Notes: a model not told the origin generated them from the sequence alone. A stretch of 64,000 bases of DNA from Pararhizobium sp. IMCC3301 (GCF_030758315.1 NZ_CP132336.1:2943001-3007000); one strand, 5' to 3'. Shown: positions 1-9,941, numbered from the stretch's first letter. Translations and numbers: made by a program.

Positions 1-576
1 GATCGGCGTATCGCCAAAACCGCGCAGCCCGATGACAGTCAGAGCCGAAATCAGAATGATGTTCAGCAGAATCGGGCCATAAGCGGCGGCGCGAAAATGC
101 CCGAATGTGTTCAGCATCCCGCTCAGCATCGCAATCAGGGACATGCACAAAAGATAGGGGAAAGTGATCCGCGTCAGCCAGACAGCCAGATCGAACTTCG
201 CCGCATCGCCCAGAAACCCCGGCGCCAGCACAGTCACAAACAGCGGTGTTGCAATCTCTGCCAACGCCGTCAGCAGCAACAGTGCAAACAGGAAAACTGC
301 CAGAACCTCGCTGGCGAAATGGCTTGCCCGGTCGGGCTCATTTGCCGCTTCACTGTCTTCCAGAGAGCGGGCGAATAGCGGCACAAAGGCAGCGTTGAAT
401 GCCCCTTCGGCGAACAATCTGCGAAACAGGTTGGGCAGCCGGAATGCCACCAGAAATGCGTCGGCGACCGGCCCTGTTCCGACAAAGGCGGCCATCAGCA
501 GATCGCGGACAAAACCTAGCAGCCGGCTGAGAAGTGTAGCAAAGCCGACGGTAAAAAAGTTGGAGAAGAACCTCAA
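1..576 (-). CDS. murJ: Lipid II flippase MurJ (MviN), N-terminal part, cut by window edge
   Basis: MurJ flips lipid II across the inner membrane for peptidoglycan synthesis. The 192 codons present read FFSNFFTVGFATLLSRLLGF followed by VRD, then hydrophobic segments; this is the typical start of the MOP-superfamily flippase, with the SRxLGFxRD signature near the N terminus. The rest of the protein (about 520 residues in the family) lies beyond position 1. No ATG fits this frame. The first usable codon is a TTG at 574-576 that overlaps the glnD stop codon by two bases, so translation is probably coupled to glnD. The glnD-murJ order is common in Alphaproteobacteria. Family call is firm; the start codon is inferred. 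Confidence 0.9.
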   Translation of the reverse strand, partial: MRFFSNFFTVGFATLLSRLLGFVRDLLMAAFVGTGPVADAFLVAFRLPNLFRRLFAEGAFNAAFVPLFARSLEDSEAANEPDRASHFASEVLAVFLFALLLLTALAEIATPLFVTVLAPGFLGDAAKFDLAVWLTRITFPYLLCMSLIAMLSGMLNTFGHFRAAAYGPILLNIILISALTVIGLRGFGDTPI

Positions 577-3431
577 GCCGACGGTCTTTCATGAGTTGCC
601 GGCGGAGTGTTGCGTTTCGCTTTGGTTGGCACATGGCCGGCAGTCCCCGGCTTGGTCATGAATACCCGCAACAGCCGGTTCTTGATGGTTCTGTGTTTGC
701 CCGGGTTAGTGATTTTTTCGCCGATCAGATCGGTGACGTAGAAACCGTCCAGTGCCCGTTCGCCAAAGGTCGCAATATGGGCCGAGGCAATATTCAAATT
801 GAGGTCTGCCATCGCGGTGGTCAGATCGTAAAGCAGTCCGAGCCGGTCGAGACCGGAGACTTCAACCACTGAAAACAGATTGGAGACCGTATTGTCGATC
901 GTAACCGTCGGTTCCAGTGAAAACGCTTTCTGACGGCGTGTTTTCTGGCTCTTGCTGGCGAGCACGGCGGGCAGATGCAAAGACCCGTTCAACACGTCTT
1001 CAATCAGTTCTCCGATTCGCGCGCCACGGCGCAGCTCATCAGCATCATCGTTGAATTCACGATTGATGAAAATGGAATCCAGCGCCTTGCCATTGGTCGT
1101 GGTGAAAATCTGCGCGTCGACAATATTGGCGCCGGCCACCGCACAGGCCCCGGTCACATAGGCCAGCAGCCTTGGATGATCCGGCGCGTAGACGGTGATC
1201 TCGGTAATACCTTCAAAGGATTTGGTGTGAACGCCGGTTGCAAAACTGCGTTTGGAAGTTTCCACATCATTGATAAACCGGGCATGGTAGATCATGGTTT
1301 CCGGGTCGACGCGCAGCCAGTAAGCCGGATAATGCAGTTTCTGATAGGCATTGACCTGGCGCTGGTTCCAGACCTTTTCGTCGCCGCGTTTTTCTTCCCT
1401 CAAAGTGCTGCCAAGCCGTTCCATGGCGCGGTGCACGCGTTCGCTCTGTCCAACCTGGGTGAAGCCGCCGGTCAGCAACGGCTCGGTCTCGTAATACAGC
1501 GTGCGCAGCAACTGGCCTTTCCAGCCGTTCCAGACTCCCGGACCCACTGCCTTGATGTCGCAGACTGTCAGGATCACCAGCATTTTCATCCGCTCGAACG
1601 TCTGCATGCAGCCGGCAAAATCCTGAATTGTCTTGCGGTCCGCCAGGTCGCGCGACTGCGCGATGGCGGACATCGTCAGATGTTCCTCAATCAACCAGGC
1701 GACCAGCTCCGTCTGCGCCGCTGTCAGGCCGAAACGCGGACACAGTTTGCGCGCCACTTTTGCGCCAGCGATGGAATGATCCTCATTCCGTCCCTTGGCG
1801 ATGTCATGCAGGAACAGGGCGACATACAGCACCACGCGATCCTTGATTTCCGAAAAAATCTTATTGGCCAGAGGGTGTTCCGCTTCCAGTTCACCGCGGT
1901 CAATTTCCGACAGAATGCCGATTGATCTCAACAAATGCTCATCCACCGTAAAGTGGTGATACATGTTGAACTGCATCATCGCCACGACACGGCCAAAATC
2001 GGGGATGAAGCGGCCCAGAACACCGGTTTCATTCATCCGCCGCAAGACAGTCTCCGGCTGGTTCCGGCTGGTCAGAATATCCAGAAAAAGCCGGTTCGCC
2101 TCCGGATTTTCCCGCACTTTCTTGGTAATGAATTTGAGCGATCTGCGCACCAGCTGAATCGTATCGGGATGGAACGCGACATTGTGTTTGTCGGCCAGCC
2201 AGAACATCCGTATCAGATTGACCGGATCGCGCTGGAATACGGTTTCATCTGCCGCCGTAATGCGTTTGGTTTCCAGAACGAAGTCCTTCGATCCGCGGAT
2301 TTTGCGTCTGCGCCGTCCGGTCAGATTGAGGAACAGCCGGTTCAGGCCCGGGGCATCCTTGGCATTGGATTCTTCCAGTTGGGCGCAGAAGATGCGTGTC
2401 AGATCGCCGACATCCTTGGCAATCAGGAAATAGTGCTTCATGAAGCGCTCAACAGCAGCGAGCCCGCCATGTTCATGATAGTCCAGCCGTCTTGCCATTT
2501 CCGTCTGAACGTCAAATGACAGGCGTTCTTCAGGACGTCCGGTGAGAAAATGCAGATGGCAGCGCACCGCCCACAGAAAATCTTCGCATTTGACGAAAAG
2601 ATTGTGTTCCTTGCGGGTCAGAACGCCGAGTTTGATCAGCTCATCGGTCCGGTCGATGCCGTAGAAATATCTGGCAATCCAGAACAGGGTGTGCAGATCG
2701 CGCAGGCCACCCTTGCCTTCCTTGATATTCGGTTCCACCCGGTATCGCGATGCGCCGGAGCGTTTGTGGCGATCGTCGCGTTCTTCCAGCTTGGCAACAA
2801 TGAATTCCCTGGCCGTTCCGCGCACCACATCCTTCTTGAAGCGTTCGGTCAGTTCAGCAAACAGCGCCTGGTTACCGCACACATAACGCGCTTCCAGAAT
2901 GGAGGTGCGGATTGTCATATCGGTTTTGGAAAGCCGCACACATTCATCAATGTTACGGGTAGCATGGCCGACCTTGAAGCCCATATCCCACAACAGATAG
3001 AGCACATATTCCACGACGCTTTCGCCCCATGGCGTCTGTTTGTAGGGCAGCACAAACAGCAGATCGATATCGGAGCCGGGGGCCAGAGTGCCCCGGCCAT
3101 AGCCGCCGACCGCCACCACAGACAGTTTCTCGGCCATCGACGGATTGCTGCTGGGAAACACATGGCACAGGGCAAAATCCAGAATGCAGTGCATCAACTG
3201 GTCCTGCAAGTTCGACAGGCGCCTGGCGCAGGCTGTGCCGCTGCCGTCATCCTGCAGCAGGGCTTCCGCCCGCTCGCAGCCGCTCTGGTAAGCCTGTTTC
3301 AGCGCCGTGAGGGCCTCGGAGCGAACCTCGGATGAATCGCCCCGTCCGTCGTGATTTTCAACAATGCCGTTCAAAGTCCGCGCAAGCGCGTACGGATCAA
3401 TCAGCGGGGTCTGCGTTACAAGTGCGGCCAT
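573..3431 (-). CDS. glnD: Bifunctional uridylyltransferase/uridylyl-removing enzyme GlnD (PII)
   Basis: GlnD adds UMP to PII proteins when glutamine is low and removes it when glutamine is high, so it is the primary nitrogen sensor. The 952-residue protein has the nucleotidyltransferase motif GGYGRGTLAPGSDIDLLF (around residues 108-125), a central HD domain with FLHDIAKG for the UMP-removing activity, and two C-terminal ACT domains (YAPDHPRLLAYVTGACAV and VSGLDRLGLLYDLTTAMADL) for glutamine sensing. I chose the ATG at 3431 (MAALVTQ) over an upstream in-frame TTG at 3467 because ATG is preferred and family members start near here. It lies 117 bp downstream of hslU and is followed directly by murJ. 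Length and domains are complete, with no sign of damage. Confidence 0.97.
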   Translation of the reverse strand: MAALVTQTPLIDPYALARTLNGIVENHDGRGDSSEVRSEALTALKQAYQSGCERAEALLQDDGSGTACARRLSNLQDQLMHCILDFALCHVFPSSNPSMAEKLSVVAVGGYGRGTLAPGSDIDLLFVLPYKQTPWGESVVEYVLYLLWDMGFKVGHATRNIDECVRLSKTDMTIRTSILEARYVCGNQALFAELTERFKKDVVRGTAREFIVAKLEERDDRHKRSGASRYRVEPNIKEGKGGLRDLHTLFWIARYFYGIDRTDELIKLGVLTRKEHNLFVKCEDFLWAVRCHLHFLTGRPEERLSFDVQTEMARRLDYHEHGGLAAVERFMKHYFLIAKDVGDLTRIFCAQLEESNAKDAPGLNRLFLNLTGRRRRKIRGSKDFVLETKRITAADETVFQRDPVNLIRMFWLADKHNVAFHPDTIQLVRRSLKFITKKVRENPEANRLFLDILTSRNQPETVLRRMNETGVLGRFIPDFGRVVAMMQFNMYHHFTVDEHLLRSIGILSEIDRGELEAEHPLANKIFSEIKDRVVLYVALFLHDIAKGRNEDHSIAGAKVARKLCPRFGLTAAQTELVAWLIEEHLTMSAIAQSRDLADRKTIQDFAGCMQTFERMKMLVILTVCDIKAVGPGVWNGWKGQLLRTLYYETEPLLTGGFTQVGQSERVHRAMERLGSTLREEKRGDEKVWNQRQVNAYQKLHYPAYWLRVDPETMIYHARFINDVETSKRSFATGVHTKSFEGITEITVYAPDHPRLLAYVTGACAVAGANIVDAQIFTTTNGKALDSIFINREFNDDADELRRGARIGELIEDVLNGSLHLPAVLASKSQKTRRQKAFSLEPTVTIDNTVSNLFSVVEVSGLDRLGLLYDLTTAMADLNLNIASAHIATFGERALDGFYVTDLIGEKITNPGKHRTIKNRLLRVFMTKPGTAGHVPTKAKRNTPPATHERPSA

Positions 3432-3548
3432 GATTTCGCTTTTCCGGTGAAAGGCTCCGTGTGTCAAGCACCGAGCCCTTCCAACAGACCGGCACGCAGC
3501 TGAAAAATGTCACAGCCGGTCTGCTGAAATGCTAGCGGCTGCTGATAT

Positions 3549-4856
3549 TTATAGAATAAACCGGCTCAAATCCGTATCCTTGGCCAGTTCCGCCACATTG
3601 GTGCGCACCAGTTCAGCATCGATCTGGATGGTTTCGCCACCACGATCCGTTGCTGTGAAACTGATTTCTTCCAGCAGCTTTTCCAGAATGGTCTGCAGCC
3701 GTCTGGCGCCGATATTCTCCACCGATGCATTGATCTGCACGGCAAGACGGGCAATCTCGGTGATAGAATCCTCGGTGAATTCCAGCGTCACGTCCTCGGT
3801 TGCCAACAGCGCCTTGTACTGCTTGATCAGGCTGGCTTCGGGTTCTGTCAGAATGCGTTCAAAATCTTCTTGTTCCAGCGCCCGCAATTCAACCCGGATC
3901 GGCAGGCGACCTTGCAGTTCAGGCAGCAGATCCGCCGGTTTGGCGACATGGAACGCGCCGGAGGCAATAAACAGAATATGATCGGTCTTGACCGGACCGT
4001 GTTTGGTGGCCACCGTTGTGCCTTCGATCAGCGGCAGCAGATCACGCTGCACGCCTTCGCGCGAGACCTCGGCGCCGCCGCGATCTGCGCGCGCACAGAT
4101 TTTGTCGATTTCGTCGAGAAACACGATGCCGTCATTTTCCACCATTGTGATTGCATCAGCAACAACCTGCTCTTCATCCAGCATCTTGTCGGCTTCTTCG
4201 CTCAACAGCAAATCATAGCTTTCGCGCACATTGACGCGGCGTTTCTTGGTGCGCCCGCCCATTGCCTTGCCGAACAGATCATTGAGATTCATCACTCCGA
4301 CGCTGCCGCCGGGCATGCCGGGAATATCCATTCCGCCTAACGGATTGGAGGTATCGCGCACATCGATCTCGATTTCCTTGTCATCCATGCTGCCGTCGCG
4401 CAATTTCTTGCGGAAGGATTCCCGCGTGCTCGGACTTGCGGTATCGCCAACCAGGGCATCCAGCACCCGTTCTTCGGCTTGCAGATGCGCTTTGGCTTCA
4501 ACGGTTTTGCGGCTCTTTTCCCGCGTCTGGGAAATTGCAACCTCAATCAGATCCCGGATAATCTGCTCGACATCGCGCCCCACATAGCCGACCTCGGTGA
4601 ATTTGGTGGCTTCAATCTTGATAAACGGCGCATTGGCCAGTTTTGCCAGCCGCCGGGCGATCTCGGTCTTGCCGACGCCGGTCGGCCCGATCATCAGAAT
4701 GTTTTTGGGCAGCACTTCCTCGCGCATCACCCCTTCCAGTTGCATACGGCGCCAACGATTGCGCAACGCCACTGCGACAGCGCGCTTGGCGTCCTTCTGG
4801 CCAATAATATGGCGGTCGAGTTCCGAGACGATCTCGCGTGGAGAAAAATTGCTCAT
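3549..4856 (-). CDS. hslU: HslU, ATPase subunit of the HslVU (ClpYQ) protease
   Basis: HslU is the AAA+ unfoldase that feeds substrates into the HslV peptidase in the cytoplasm. The 435-residue protein starts [20 protein letters not shown], has the Walker A loop [15 protein letters not shown] near residue 60, the pore motif GYVGRDVE, a charged I-domain (roughly residues 110-240), Walker [11 protein letters not shown] and a sensor/arginine region. It ends in SRFIL, the C-terminal tail that inserts into HslV and activates it. Its start overlaps the end of the upstream acetyltransferase gene by 4 bp (ATGA), so it belongs to the operon hslV - membrane protein - acetyltransferase - hslU. A 9-bp inverted repeat (3485-3493 / 3515-3523) lies downstream but has no T-run. 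Confidence 0.98.
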   Translation of the reverse strand: MSNFSPREIVSELDRHIIGQKDAKRAVAVALRNRWRRMQLEGVMREEVLPKNILMIGPTGVGKTEIARRLAKLANAPFIKIEATKFTEVGYVGRDVEQIIRDLIEVAISQTREKSRKTVEAKAHLQAEERVLDALVGDTASPSTRESFRKKLRDGSMDDKEIEIDVRDTSNPLGGMDIPGMPGGSVGVMNLNDLFGKAMGGRTKKRRVNVRESYDLLLSEEADKMLDEEQVVADAITMVENDGIVFLDEIDKICARADRGGAEVSREGVQRDLLPLIEGTTVATKHGPVKTDHILFIASGAFHVAKPADLLPELQGRLPIRVELRALEQEDFERILTEPEASLIKQYKALLATEDVTLEFTEDSITEIARLAVQINASVENIGARRLQTILEKLLEEISFTATDRGGETIQIDAELVRTNVAELAKDTDLSRFIL

Positions 4857-5377
4857 ACAGTCCTCTGAAAACGGATTTTTGTTAGGTCCATAATATGTGT
4901 CACGCCGTCTGGCGTGCGATAGTCGCGCAAGGGTTCAAACCCTGCTTTTTGGTAGGCTCTGATAGCGAACTTATTATCCGCATCAGGGTCGATCACAAGA
5001 TAATCTGCGCCCTCTTCAAACAACCGGGCGCAAAAGCCACGGACGATGAGCACGCCAAGTCCTTTTCCGGTGTCCCGCGCTGCTCCGATAAACATATCAA
5101 TGGCGATGGCCTTCTGCTCCAGCTCTACGGCCCAGGGCGCTTCATCGCTATACATGGCAGGACGCCAGCACTGGATGTAACCCACCGGCCTGCTGTCCAC
5201 CGTGACAACAAATCCCTGTTCAGCAGCATTGCCAATTGTCTGACGCATCAACTCGATTTCGCGCTCGGGATCACCCCACCACAACTGCACATGCGGTTCT
5301 TTCAGCCAGACTTTCAACAACGGCAGCGCGGCCTCTGTCAAAGCGTCGAACCCGATATGTGGTGCGCAAGCGGGCAA
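4853..5377 (-). CDS. GNAT acetyltransferase resembling aminoglycoside 6'-N-acetyltransferases
   Basis: This 174-residue GNAT-fold enzyme should transfer an acetyl group from acetyl-CoA to an amine. The layout matches the AAC(6') branch: an N-terminal [13 protein letters not shown] segment, then PVGYIQCWR, the acetyl-CoA loop with [12 protein letters not shown], and the C-terminal [18 protein letters not shown] and TPDG motifs, as in AacA4-type enzymes. It sits inside the hslV-hslU operon, overlapping hslU by 4 bp and 11 bp downstream of a membrane-protein gene. A GNAT gene near hslVU is familiar in rhizobia, so it is probably a resident chromosomal enzyme and its real substrate is unknown. 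Drug resistance should not be assumed from the similarity. Confidence 0.85.
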   Translation of the reverse strand: MPACAPHIGFDALTEAALPLLKVWLKEPHVQLWWGDPEREIELMRQTIGNAAEQGFVVTVDSRPVGYIQCWRPAMYSDEAPWAVELEQKAIAIDMFIGAARDTGKGLGVLIVRGFCARLFEEGADYLVIDPDADNKFAIRAYQKAGFEPLRDYRTPDGVTHIMDLTKIRFQRTV

Positions 5378-5388
5378 TTACCAGCGCC

Positions 5389-6549
5389 TCATGCTTTTAT
5401 CGGGGGCAGGGCCGCCAGCCAGCGATCCGGCAGAATGCTGCCGATCACGATCCCGCGAATTCGCTGCCAGCCCATGCCAAATATGATGATCAGCGCGCCG
5501 ATCACCAGCAAAACCAGGGCAAAGGCCGGAATACCGGTATTGTCGGAGGCATTTTCAACAATCCGGTAAATACCAAGCGCGCCAAAATAGGTCAGTGTCG
5601 GGATCAGCAGGGCGCGGCGGTCAATCGCCAGCGAAATCAGGACAATGACGATCATCAGGCTGACAAGACCGGCCGTTGCCAGAGCGCCCGGCTCAATCGC
5701 GCCAAAGCCGACATCCTGACCGCTGGACAGAATAAACAGCGGATGAACAATCATCGGCGCGGAAATCAGATGCAGCCAGAAGGCGGCGTCGGACAGGGTG
5801 GAGAGGCGGTTTCTGTCTTTGAAATCAAAATAGATGCCGGTGGCAAATATCACCAGCCCGCAAATCAGCGGCAGCACCAGCAGGCGCTGGATCAGAAGCA
5901 CGACATCGGCCACATTTGAAAGCTGCACCTGGCCTCGCGCCACTTCATCCATAAACAATTCGCTGGCCGCCACTGTCACCAGACCGGTAGCAGCCAGGGC
6001 GATGATAGCGGCCTGCACCGGCACACGAAAGCGCCAGAAATAGATCCCGGAAACAACCAGAATGACGGAAAAACTGATCAATCCGGCGATTTGCCCCTGA
6101 TCCAGCAGCACCAGAGCGGCCAGGGCGTTGTCCGGCTCAGCGAAATCAAACCGGCGTGTCAGCCAGATTTGCAGCAGGCTGCTGATACAAAACAGAAATC
6201 CCAGAGCCAGCACCGTGCTCGGCAGCTTCATCCGCTTGATCCGGCTGATATATTCCGCCAGCAGCCATATGAGGCCCGCCATAATTGCAAACTGCAGCTG
6301 CATCGAGCGGCCAAAAACCGAATCCAGAGAGAAGGCGGCCCCGGCCAGCAGCAGAATGATCCCGATGGTCACGAAAATATCGTTAAACCCGCCGATCAGC
6401 CGAAAGGTTTCGCGGTCATCTGTGGCCCGGCTGGTATCCGCCACGGTTTTAAGCAGCGCACGATTGCTGAACGCAACCAGACCAGCAGCCTGATCGGGGC
6501 TGATGATACCGGCGTCCACCGCCGCACGAAGGTCAATCTGGTGAGTCAT
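5389..6549 (-). CDS. Multi-pass inner-membrane protein of unknown function
   Basis: This 386-residue protein has a soluble N-terminal stretch of about 50 residues (MTHQIDLRAAVDAGIISPDQAAGL, which looks like a short helical or zinc-free binding module) followed by about ten hydrophobic segments such as FVTIGIILLLAGAAF, VLALGFLFCISSLLQIW and FALVLLVIGALIIIFGMGWQ. No catalytic motif is visible. The N-terminal D-x-G-I-I-S-x-x-Q-A pattern followed by helices recalls DUF2157-type membrane proteins, but I cannot confirm this. It lies between hslV and the acetyltransferase with gaps of 11 bp on each side, so it is almost certainly co-transcribed with the HslVU genes. Function is not assigned. Confidence 0.85.
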   Translation of the reverse strand: MTHQIDLRAAVDAGIISPDQAAGLVAFSNRALLKTVADTSRATDDRETFRLIGGFNDIFVTIGIILLLAGAAFSLDSVFGRSMQLQFAIMAGLIWLLAEYISRIKRMKLPSTVLALGFLFCISSLLQIWLTRRFDFAEPDNALAALVLLDQGQIAGLISFSVILVVSGIYFWRFRVPVQAAIIALAATGLVTVAASELFMDEVARGQVQLSNVADVVLLIQRLLVLPLICGLVIFATGIYFDFKDRNRLSTLSDAAFWLHLISAPMIVHPLFILSSGQDVGFGAIEPGALATAGLVSLMIVIVLISLAIDRRALLIPTLTYFGALGIYRIVENASDNTGIPAFALVLLVIGALIIIFGMGWQRIRGIVIGSILPDRWLAALPPIKA

Positions 6550-6560
6550 TATGGTCCGGA

Positions 6561-7118
6561 TTAGTCGCTGTCGAGGCTTTCCACGATCACCTGGTCGTTG
6601 GTATAGACACAGATTTCGGCGGCGATCGCCATGGATTTGCGGGCAATATCTTCCGCCGACATATCCAGATCAATCAGTGCCTTGGCGGCGGACAGGGCGT
6701 AATTGCCGCCCGAGCCGATGCCCATAACGCCGCCGGGCGGTTCCAGCACATCGCCTGTGCCTGTCAGCACCAGCGAAACAGTTTTGTCGGCAACCAGCAT
6801 CATCGCTTCCAGACGCCGCAAATAGCGGTCTGTGCGCCAGTCCTTAGCCAGATCCACACAGGCCCGTGTCAGTTGATCGGGATATTGCTCCAGCTTGGCT
6901 TCCAGGCGCTCAAACAGGGTGAATGCATCGGCTGTTGCCCCGGCAAAGCCGGCAATCACCTGGCCGCGGCCAAGTGGGCGCACTTTCTTGGCATTATGCT
7001 TGATAATTGTCTGCCCGAGACTGACCTGACCATCCCCGGCAATCACGACCTTGCCGCCCTTGCGAACGGTCAAAATGGTCGTGCCATGCCAGACCGGCGT
7101 TGCGTGCGTGTCGGTCAT
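6561..7118 (-). CDS. hslV: HslV, peptidase subunit of the HslVU protease
   Basis: HslV is the proteasome-like threonine peptidase of the HslVU complex. The 185-residue product has an N-terminal propeptide ([12 protein letters not shown]) followed by [20 protein letters not shown]. The first threonine after the glycine (Thr13) becomes the catalytic N-terminal nucleophile after processing, and Lys and Asp/Gly residues of the active site follow. The internal [13 protein letters not shown] motif is also typical. It is the first gene of the minus-strand unit hslV - membrane protein - acetyltransferase - hslU. The promoter should lie in the 85 bp before 7118. Complete and intact. Confidence 0.98.
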   Translation of the reverse strand: MTDTHATPVWHGTTILTVRKGGKVVIAGDGQVSLGQTIIKHNAKKVRPLGRGQVIAGFAGATADAFTLFERLEAKLEQYPDQLTRACVDLAKDWRTDRYLRRLEAMMLVADKTVSLVLTGTGDVLEPPGGVMGIGSGGNYALSAAKALIDLDMSAEDIARKSMAIAAEICVYTNDQVIVESLDSD

Positions 7119-7203
7119 AAGAAATTCGCTCCAGATGTGAAAGCCCTATGTAGGCATTTCGTTACAGGCTGCAATACTCGGTACCTGCTGCTGCCGGCCA
7201 GTC

Positions 7204-8091
7204 CTAATCGGGGCGCATGGCGTGGCTTATTTTGCCGTAATGGGCAGCGATCCGCGCTTCTGCCTGCGCCAGCGGTTCAATTTCTGTTGCCATGTGGTGC
7301 CCGTTGCAGTGAATGATGCGGCTCTCATCCAGCATGATCGCGACATGTCCGGGCCAGAAAATCAGATCGCCGCGCTGCAGGCCTGCGAAATCCGGCGTGA
7401 GATCAAGCTTCCGCCCCATCCTGCCCTGCATGTCAGAATCCCGTGGTGCTGTCTTGCCGGCGCTCTGCCGCGAGATCTGCACAAGTGCCGAACAGTCCAG
7501 GCCGAGACTGGAACGCCCGCCCCACAGATAGGGCACATGGAGAAACAGCTCAGCCTGCGCTACCCAGTCACCGGCCGGATTGTCCAGCCTGTCCGCATGT
7601 CTTGCAATCACAGCGCCGCGACGCCCGTCGGGCATTTGCACCAGCTTGTAGGCGGTTCCGCGCGTCTCGGCCGTTCCGGTGACGCTGAGGTGCGCGCCCA
7701 TCGACAGATCCAGCAAGGGCGGATCGCGCAATTCCGCTTTCGGGTAGACAAAGGTTCGCTGCACTGTGATCTGAGTGTCGCAAACCACAGCCTGATCTTG
7801 TGGCAGCAGCGCCTCTGCCGGCATGTAACCGACATAATCGTCGCTGGCCAATTGCCCCCAGCACCAGCCTGCGCTGGTTTCAAACACGTTGAAGACTTCG
7901 CCCATCAACGCCTCGGTTTCCATGGTTGATCCGCGATCAGGGCTGCGGTGAATTGGCGCCGTTGCGGTGACGATGACGCAGTTTTTGCCGGCAACATATT
8001 GTGCGGCACTGACGCGGTCCCTGAGCCGTTCATCGGCCAGATCATCCCGGTATGCATGTAATCTGCGGTCAAGGCTGGAAATGGAATTCAT
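7204..8091 (-). CDS. NlpC/P60 family cysteine peptidase with SH3-like domains
   Basis: The 295-residue protein is a predicted cell-wall hydrolase that cuts peptide stems of peptidoglycan. Residues 1-160 form bacterial SH3-like modules (for example GEVFNVFETSAGWCWGQLASDDYVGYM). The C-terminal NlpC/P60 domain contains the nucleophile in WGGRSSLGLDCSALVQ, the histidine in FWPGHVAIML and a further polar residue in the HCNG segment. No signal peptide is evident, which is usual for this alphaproteobacterial subfamily. Its start overlaps the marR stop by 4 bp (ATGA), and an M17 aminopeptidase gene lies further upstream; this grouping suggests a muropeptide-recycling or turnover unit. Confidence 0.9.
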   Translation of the reverse strand: MNSISSLDRRLHAYRDDLADERLRDRVSAAQYVAGKNCVIVTATAPIHRSPDRGSTMETEALMGEVFNVFETSAGWCWGQLASDDYVGYMPAEALLPQDQAVVCDTQITVQRTFVYPKAELRDPPLLDLSMGAHLSVTGTAETRGTAYKLVQMPDGRRGAVIARHADRLDNPAGDWVAQAELFLHVPYLWGGRSSLGLDCSALVQISRQSAGKTAPRDSDMQGRMGRKLDLTPDFAGLQRGDLIFWPGHVAIMLDESRIIHCNGHHMATEIEPLAQAEARIAAHYGKISHAMRPD

Positions 8092-8438
8092 CTGGGAACC
8101 TCCAGGGCCTGCCGGGCAATGACATCGCCCACACGTTCCAGAAACAACGAACCGGCCACCGTGCGCTGGATAACCACATTGCGCCGGTCATCGGGATCTC
8201 TGCGTCTTGATACCAGACCCCAGCCGCCCATTGTATCAAGCGCGCGTGTAATCACAGGCTTCGTAACGCTCAGCTTTTTCGCCAGGCCACGGACCGTATG
8301 CGGCGGCGACTCAAGATAGATCGACAGCAAAACTGTCCACTGGCGTTGGGACAAGTCAGGCTCGTCATCCAGCACCATTGCCAGATTGGCCTTATGCCAC
8401 AGATAGAGCGCTTGGGCAGGACGTAAATTGACCGACAT
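8088..8438 (-). CDS. MarR-family winged-helix regulator
   Basis: This is a 116-residue winged-helix DNA-binding protein. The MarR core is visible: LSQRQWTVLLSIYLESPPHTV, then the recognition helix region LAKKLSVTKPVITRALDTM, and the wing GLVSRRRDPDDRRNVVI with the DxRR signature. It is shorter than most MarR proteins because the C-terminal dimerisation helix is brief. I chose the ATG at 8438 over an upstream TTG at 8459; the Shine-Dalgarno sequence is weak. It lies between the aminopeptidase and NlpC/P60 genes and overlaps the latter by 4 bp. Its ligand and targets are unknown. Confidence 0.85.
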   Translation of the reverse strand: MSVNLRPAQALYLWHKANLAMVLDDEPDLSQRQWTVLLSIYLESPPHTVRGLAKKLSVTKPVITRALDTMGGWGLVSRRRDPDDRRNVVIQRTVAGSLFLERVGDVIARQALEVPR

Positions 8439-8489
8439 GGATACGCATACATTCCACAAACAAGACTTCGTTTCGGAACCGTATCTTTT

Positions 8490-9941
8490 TTAGGCTTTTG
8501 CGTAAAGCGCTTTCAGATGGTGATAAAGCGCCCGCATGCCCTGGGTTTCGCCGCCAATTGGTTTGCCGGGTTTTGCCGCAAGGTTATAGGCCATCAGATC
8601 AATGTGAGCCCAGCGCGTTTGCGCTGACACAAAGCTGGATAGAAACAGCGCAGCGGTGATTGCACCGCCATATCCCCCCGGAGAAATGTGATTGATGTCG
8701 GCAATCTTGCTGTCGAGCAAATTCCGGTAGGGTTGCCACAACGGCATGTGCCACAGCGGATCGGCTTCCCGCAAAGCTGTTGCCTGCAGCCCGGCAGCAA
8801 ATTCATCATTGTTTGAAAACAGGCCCGGAATATCGGTGCCAAGGGCAACTCTGGCGGCGCCGGTCAGCGTTGCCATATCAATGATCAGGTCAGGATGGTC
8901 CTCATCGGCCAGCGTCAGGGCGTCGGCAAGGATCAAGCGGCCTTCCGCGTCCGTATTGCCGATTTCAACCGTGCGTCCGGACCGGCTGGTCAGAATATCG
9001 CCCGGCCGGAAAGCCGAGCCGGAAATGGCGTTTTCAACTGCCGGAATGATCACCCGCAACCGCACCGGCAATGCGTTTGCCATAATCGCCGATGCCAGCG
9101 CCAGAACGTTGGCCGCACCGCCCATATCCTTCTTCATCAGGATCATGCCGGATGCGGATTTGATATCAAGCCCACCGGTATCAAATGCCACACCCTTGCC
9201 CACCAGGGTGACTTTGGGGTCGCTGTCTGCGCCCCAGGAAACATCAATCAGGCGCGGCGCCTGATCACTGGCCCGGCCCACGGCATGCACCAGGGGAAAA
9301 TTCGCCGTCAGCAATTCCGCGCCGGTAATAATGTGGCACGGCACGTCATAGGCAGCCGCCAGAGCCTGTGCGGCTTCAGCAATCTGCTGCGGTCCCATAT
9401 CATTGGCGGGTGTTGTGATGAGATCGCGTCCAAAAGCCGTGGCGCGAGCCACAGCAACCAATTCGTCCCGCTCTTCAACGCCATCATCAAGCCGCAGCTT
9501 TGGCCGTGCGGCAGGTGTCTTTTTGTAGCGTTCAAAGCGGTATGTTCCCAGAGCCCAGGCCAGGGCGTCATGGTGCCGGTCACGCGACTCGTCCTCGCCA
9601 TAGGCTAATTTGTAATCGCCGCCGGGAAGCTGCTGCGGCAAGGCTCCGACAACCAGAGGGTCCTGCTCCGCAACAGTCGGCGCCCCAAGACCGAGCACGA
9701 CACAGGCGAGCAGGCCCTCATCATCGGGAACCAGAAGAACATTTCCGCCTGAAGCCGTGAAATTCGATGCCTTGATCCAGTTCTTGGCACGCAGGCTGGT
9801 CAGTTCATAAGTATCATCTTCAAATGTGATATTGTCTGCCGACAGCAGATAGATCGGCACACACTGGTTCGCAGCTGCAGTATCGGTAAAACCGGGATCA
9901 AAACTCTGAAACGCGAAAGTGTCACTCATCAACTGGTCCAT
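8490..9941 (-). CDS. M17 family leucyl aminopeptidase
   Basis: Cytosolic metallo-aminopeptidases of family M17 remove N-terminal residues using two divalent metal ions. The 483-residue protein has the family signature NTDAEGRLILADAL and the metal/catalytic segment VGKGVAFDTGGLDIKSASGMILMKKDMGGA, with the catalytic Lys and Arg and the metal-binding Asp and Glu residues in place. The N-terminal third (residues 1-150) is the divergent regulatory or oligomerisation domain. Two ATG codons, at 9941 and 9929, could start it. It heads a minus-strand group with marR and the NlpC/P60 gene. It belongs to the PepA/PepB superfamily; which one cannot be decided here, so no symbol is given. Confidence 0.93.
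   Translation of the reverse strand: MDQLMSDTFAFQSFDPGFTDTAAANQCVPIYLLSADNITFEDDTYELTSLRAKNWIKASNFTASGGNVLLVPDDEGLLACVVLGLGAPTVAEQDPLVVGALPQQLPGGDYKLAYGEDESRDRHHDALAWALGTYRFERYKKTPAARPKLRLDDGVEERDELVAVARATAFGRDLITTPANDMGPQQIAEAAQALAAAYDVPCHIITGAELLTANFPLVHAVGRASDQAPRLIDVSWGADSDPKVTLVGKGVAFDTGGLDIKSASGMILMKKDMGGAANVLALASAIMANALPVRLRVIIPAVENAISGSAFRPGDILTSRSGRTVEIGNTDAEGRLILADALTLADEDHPDLIIDMATLTGAARVALGTDIPGLFSNNDEFAAGLQATALREADPLWHMPLWQPYRNLLDSKIADINHISPGGYGGAITAALFLSSFVSAQTRWAHIDLMAYNLAAKPGKPIGGETQGMRALYHHLKALYAKA

Noticed and set aside
975-3335. Long plus-strand open frames opposite glnD (for example 975-1925, 1935-2519, 2550-3335)
   Set aside because: Their translations show no family signal and are antisense shadows of glnD in GC-rich codon usage.
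3485-3523. 9-bp inverted repeat between hslU and glnD as a Rho-independent terminator
   Set aside because: The loop is 21 bases and no T-run follows on the minus strand, so only an inverted repeat can be claimed.
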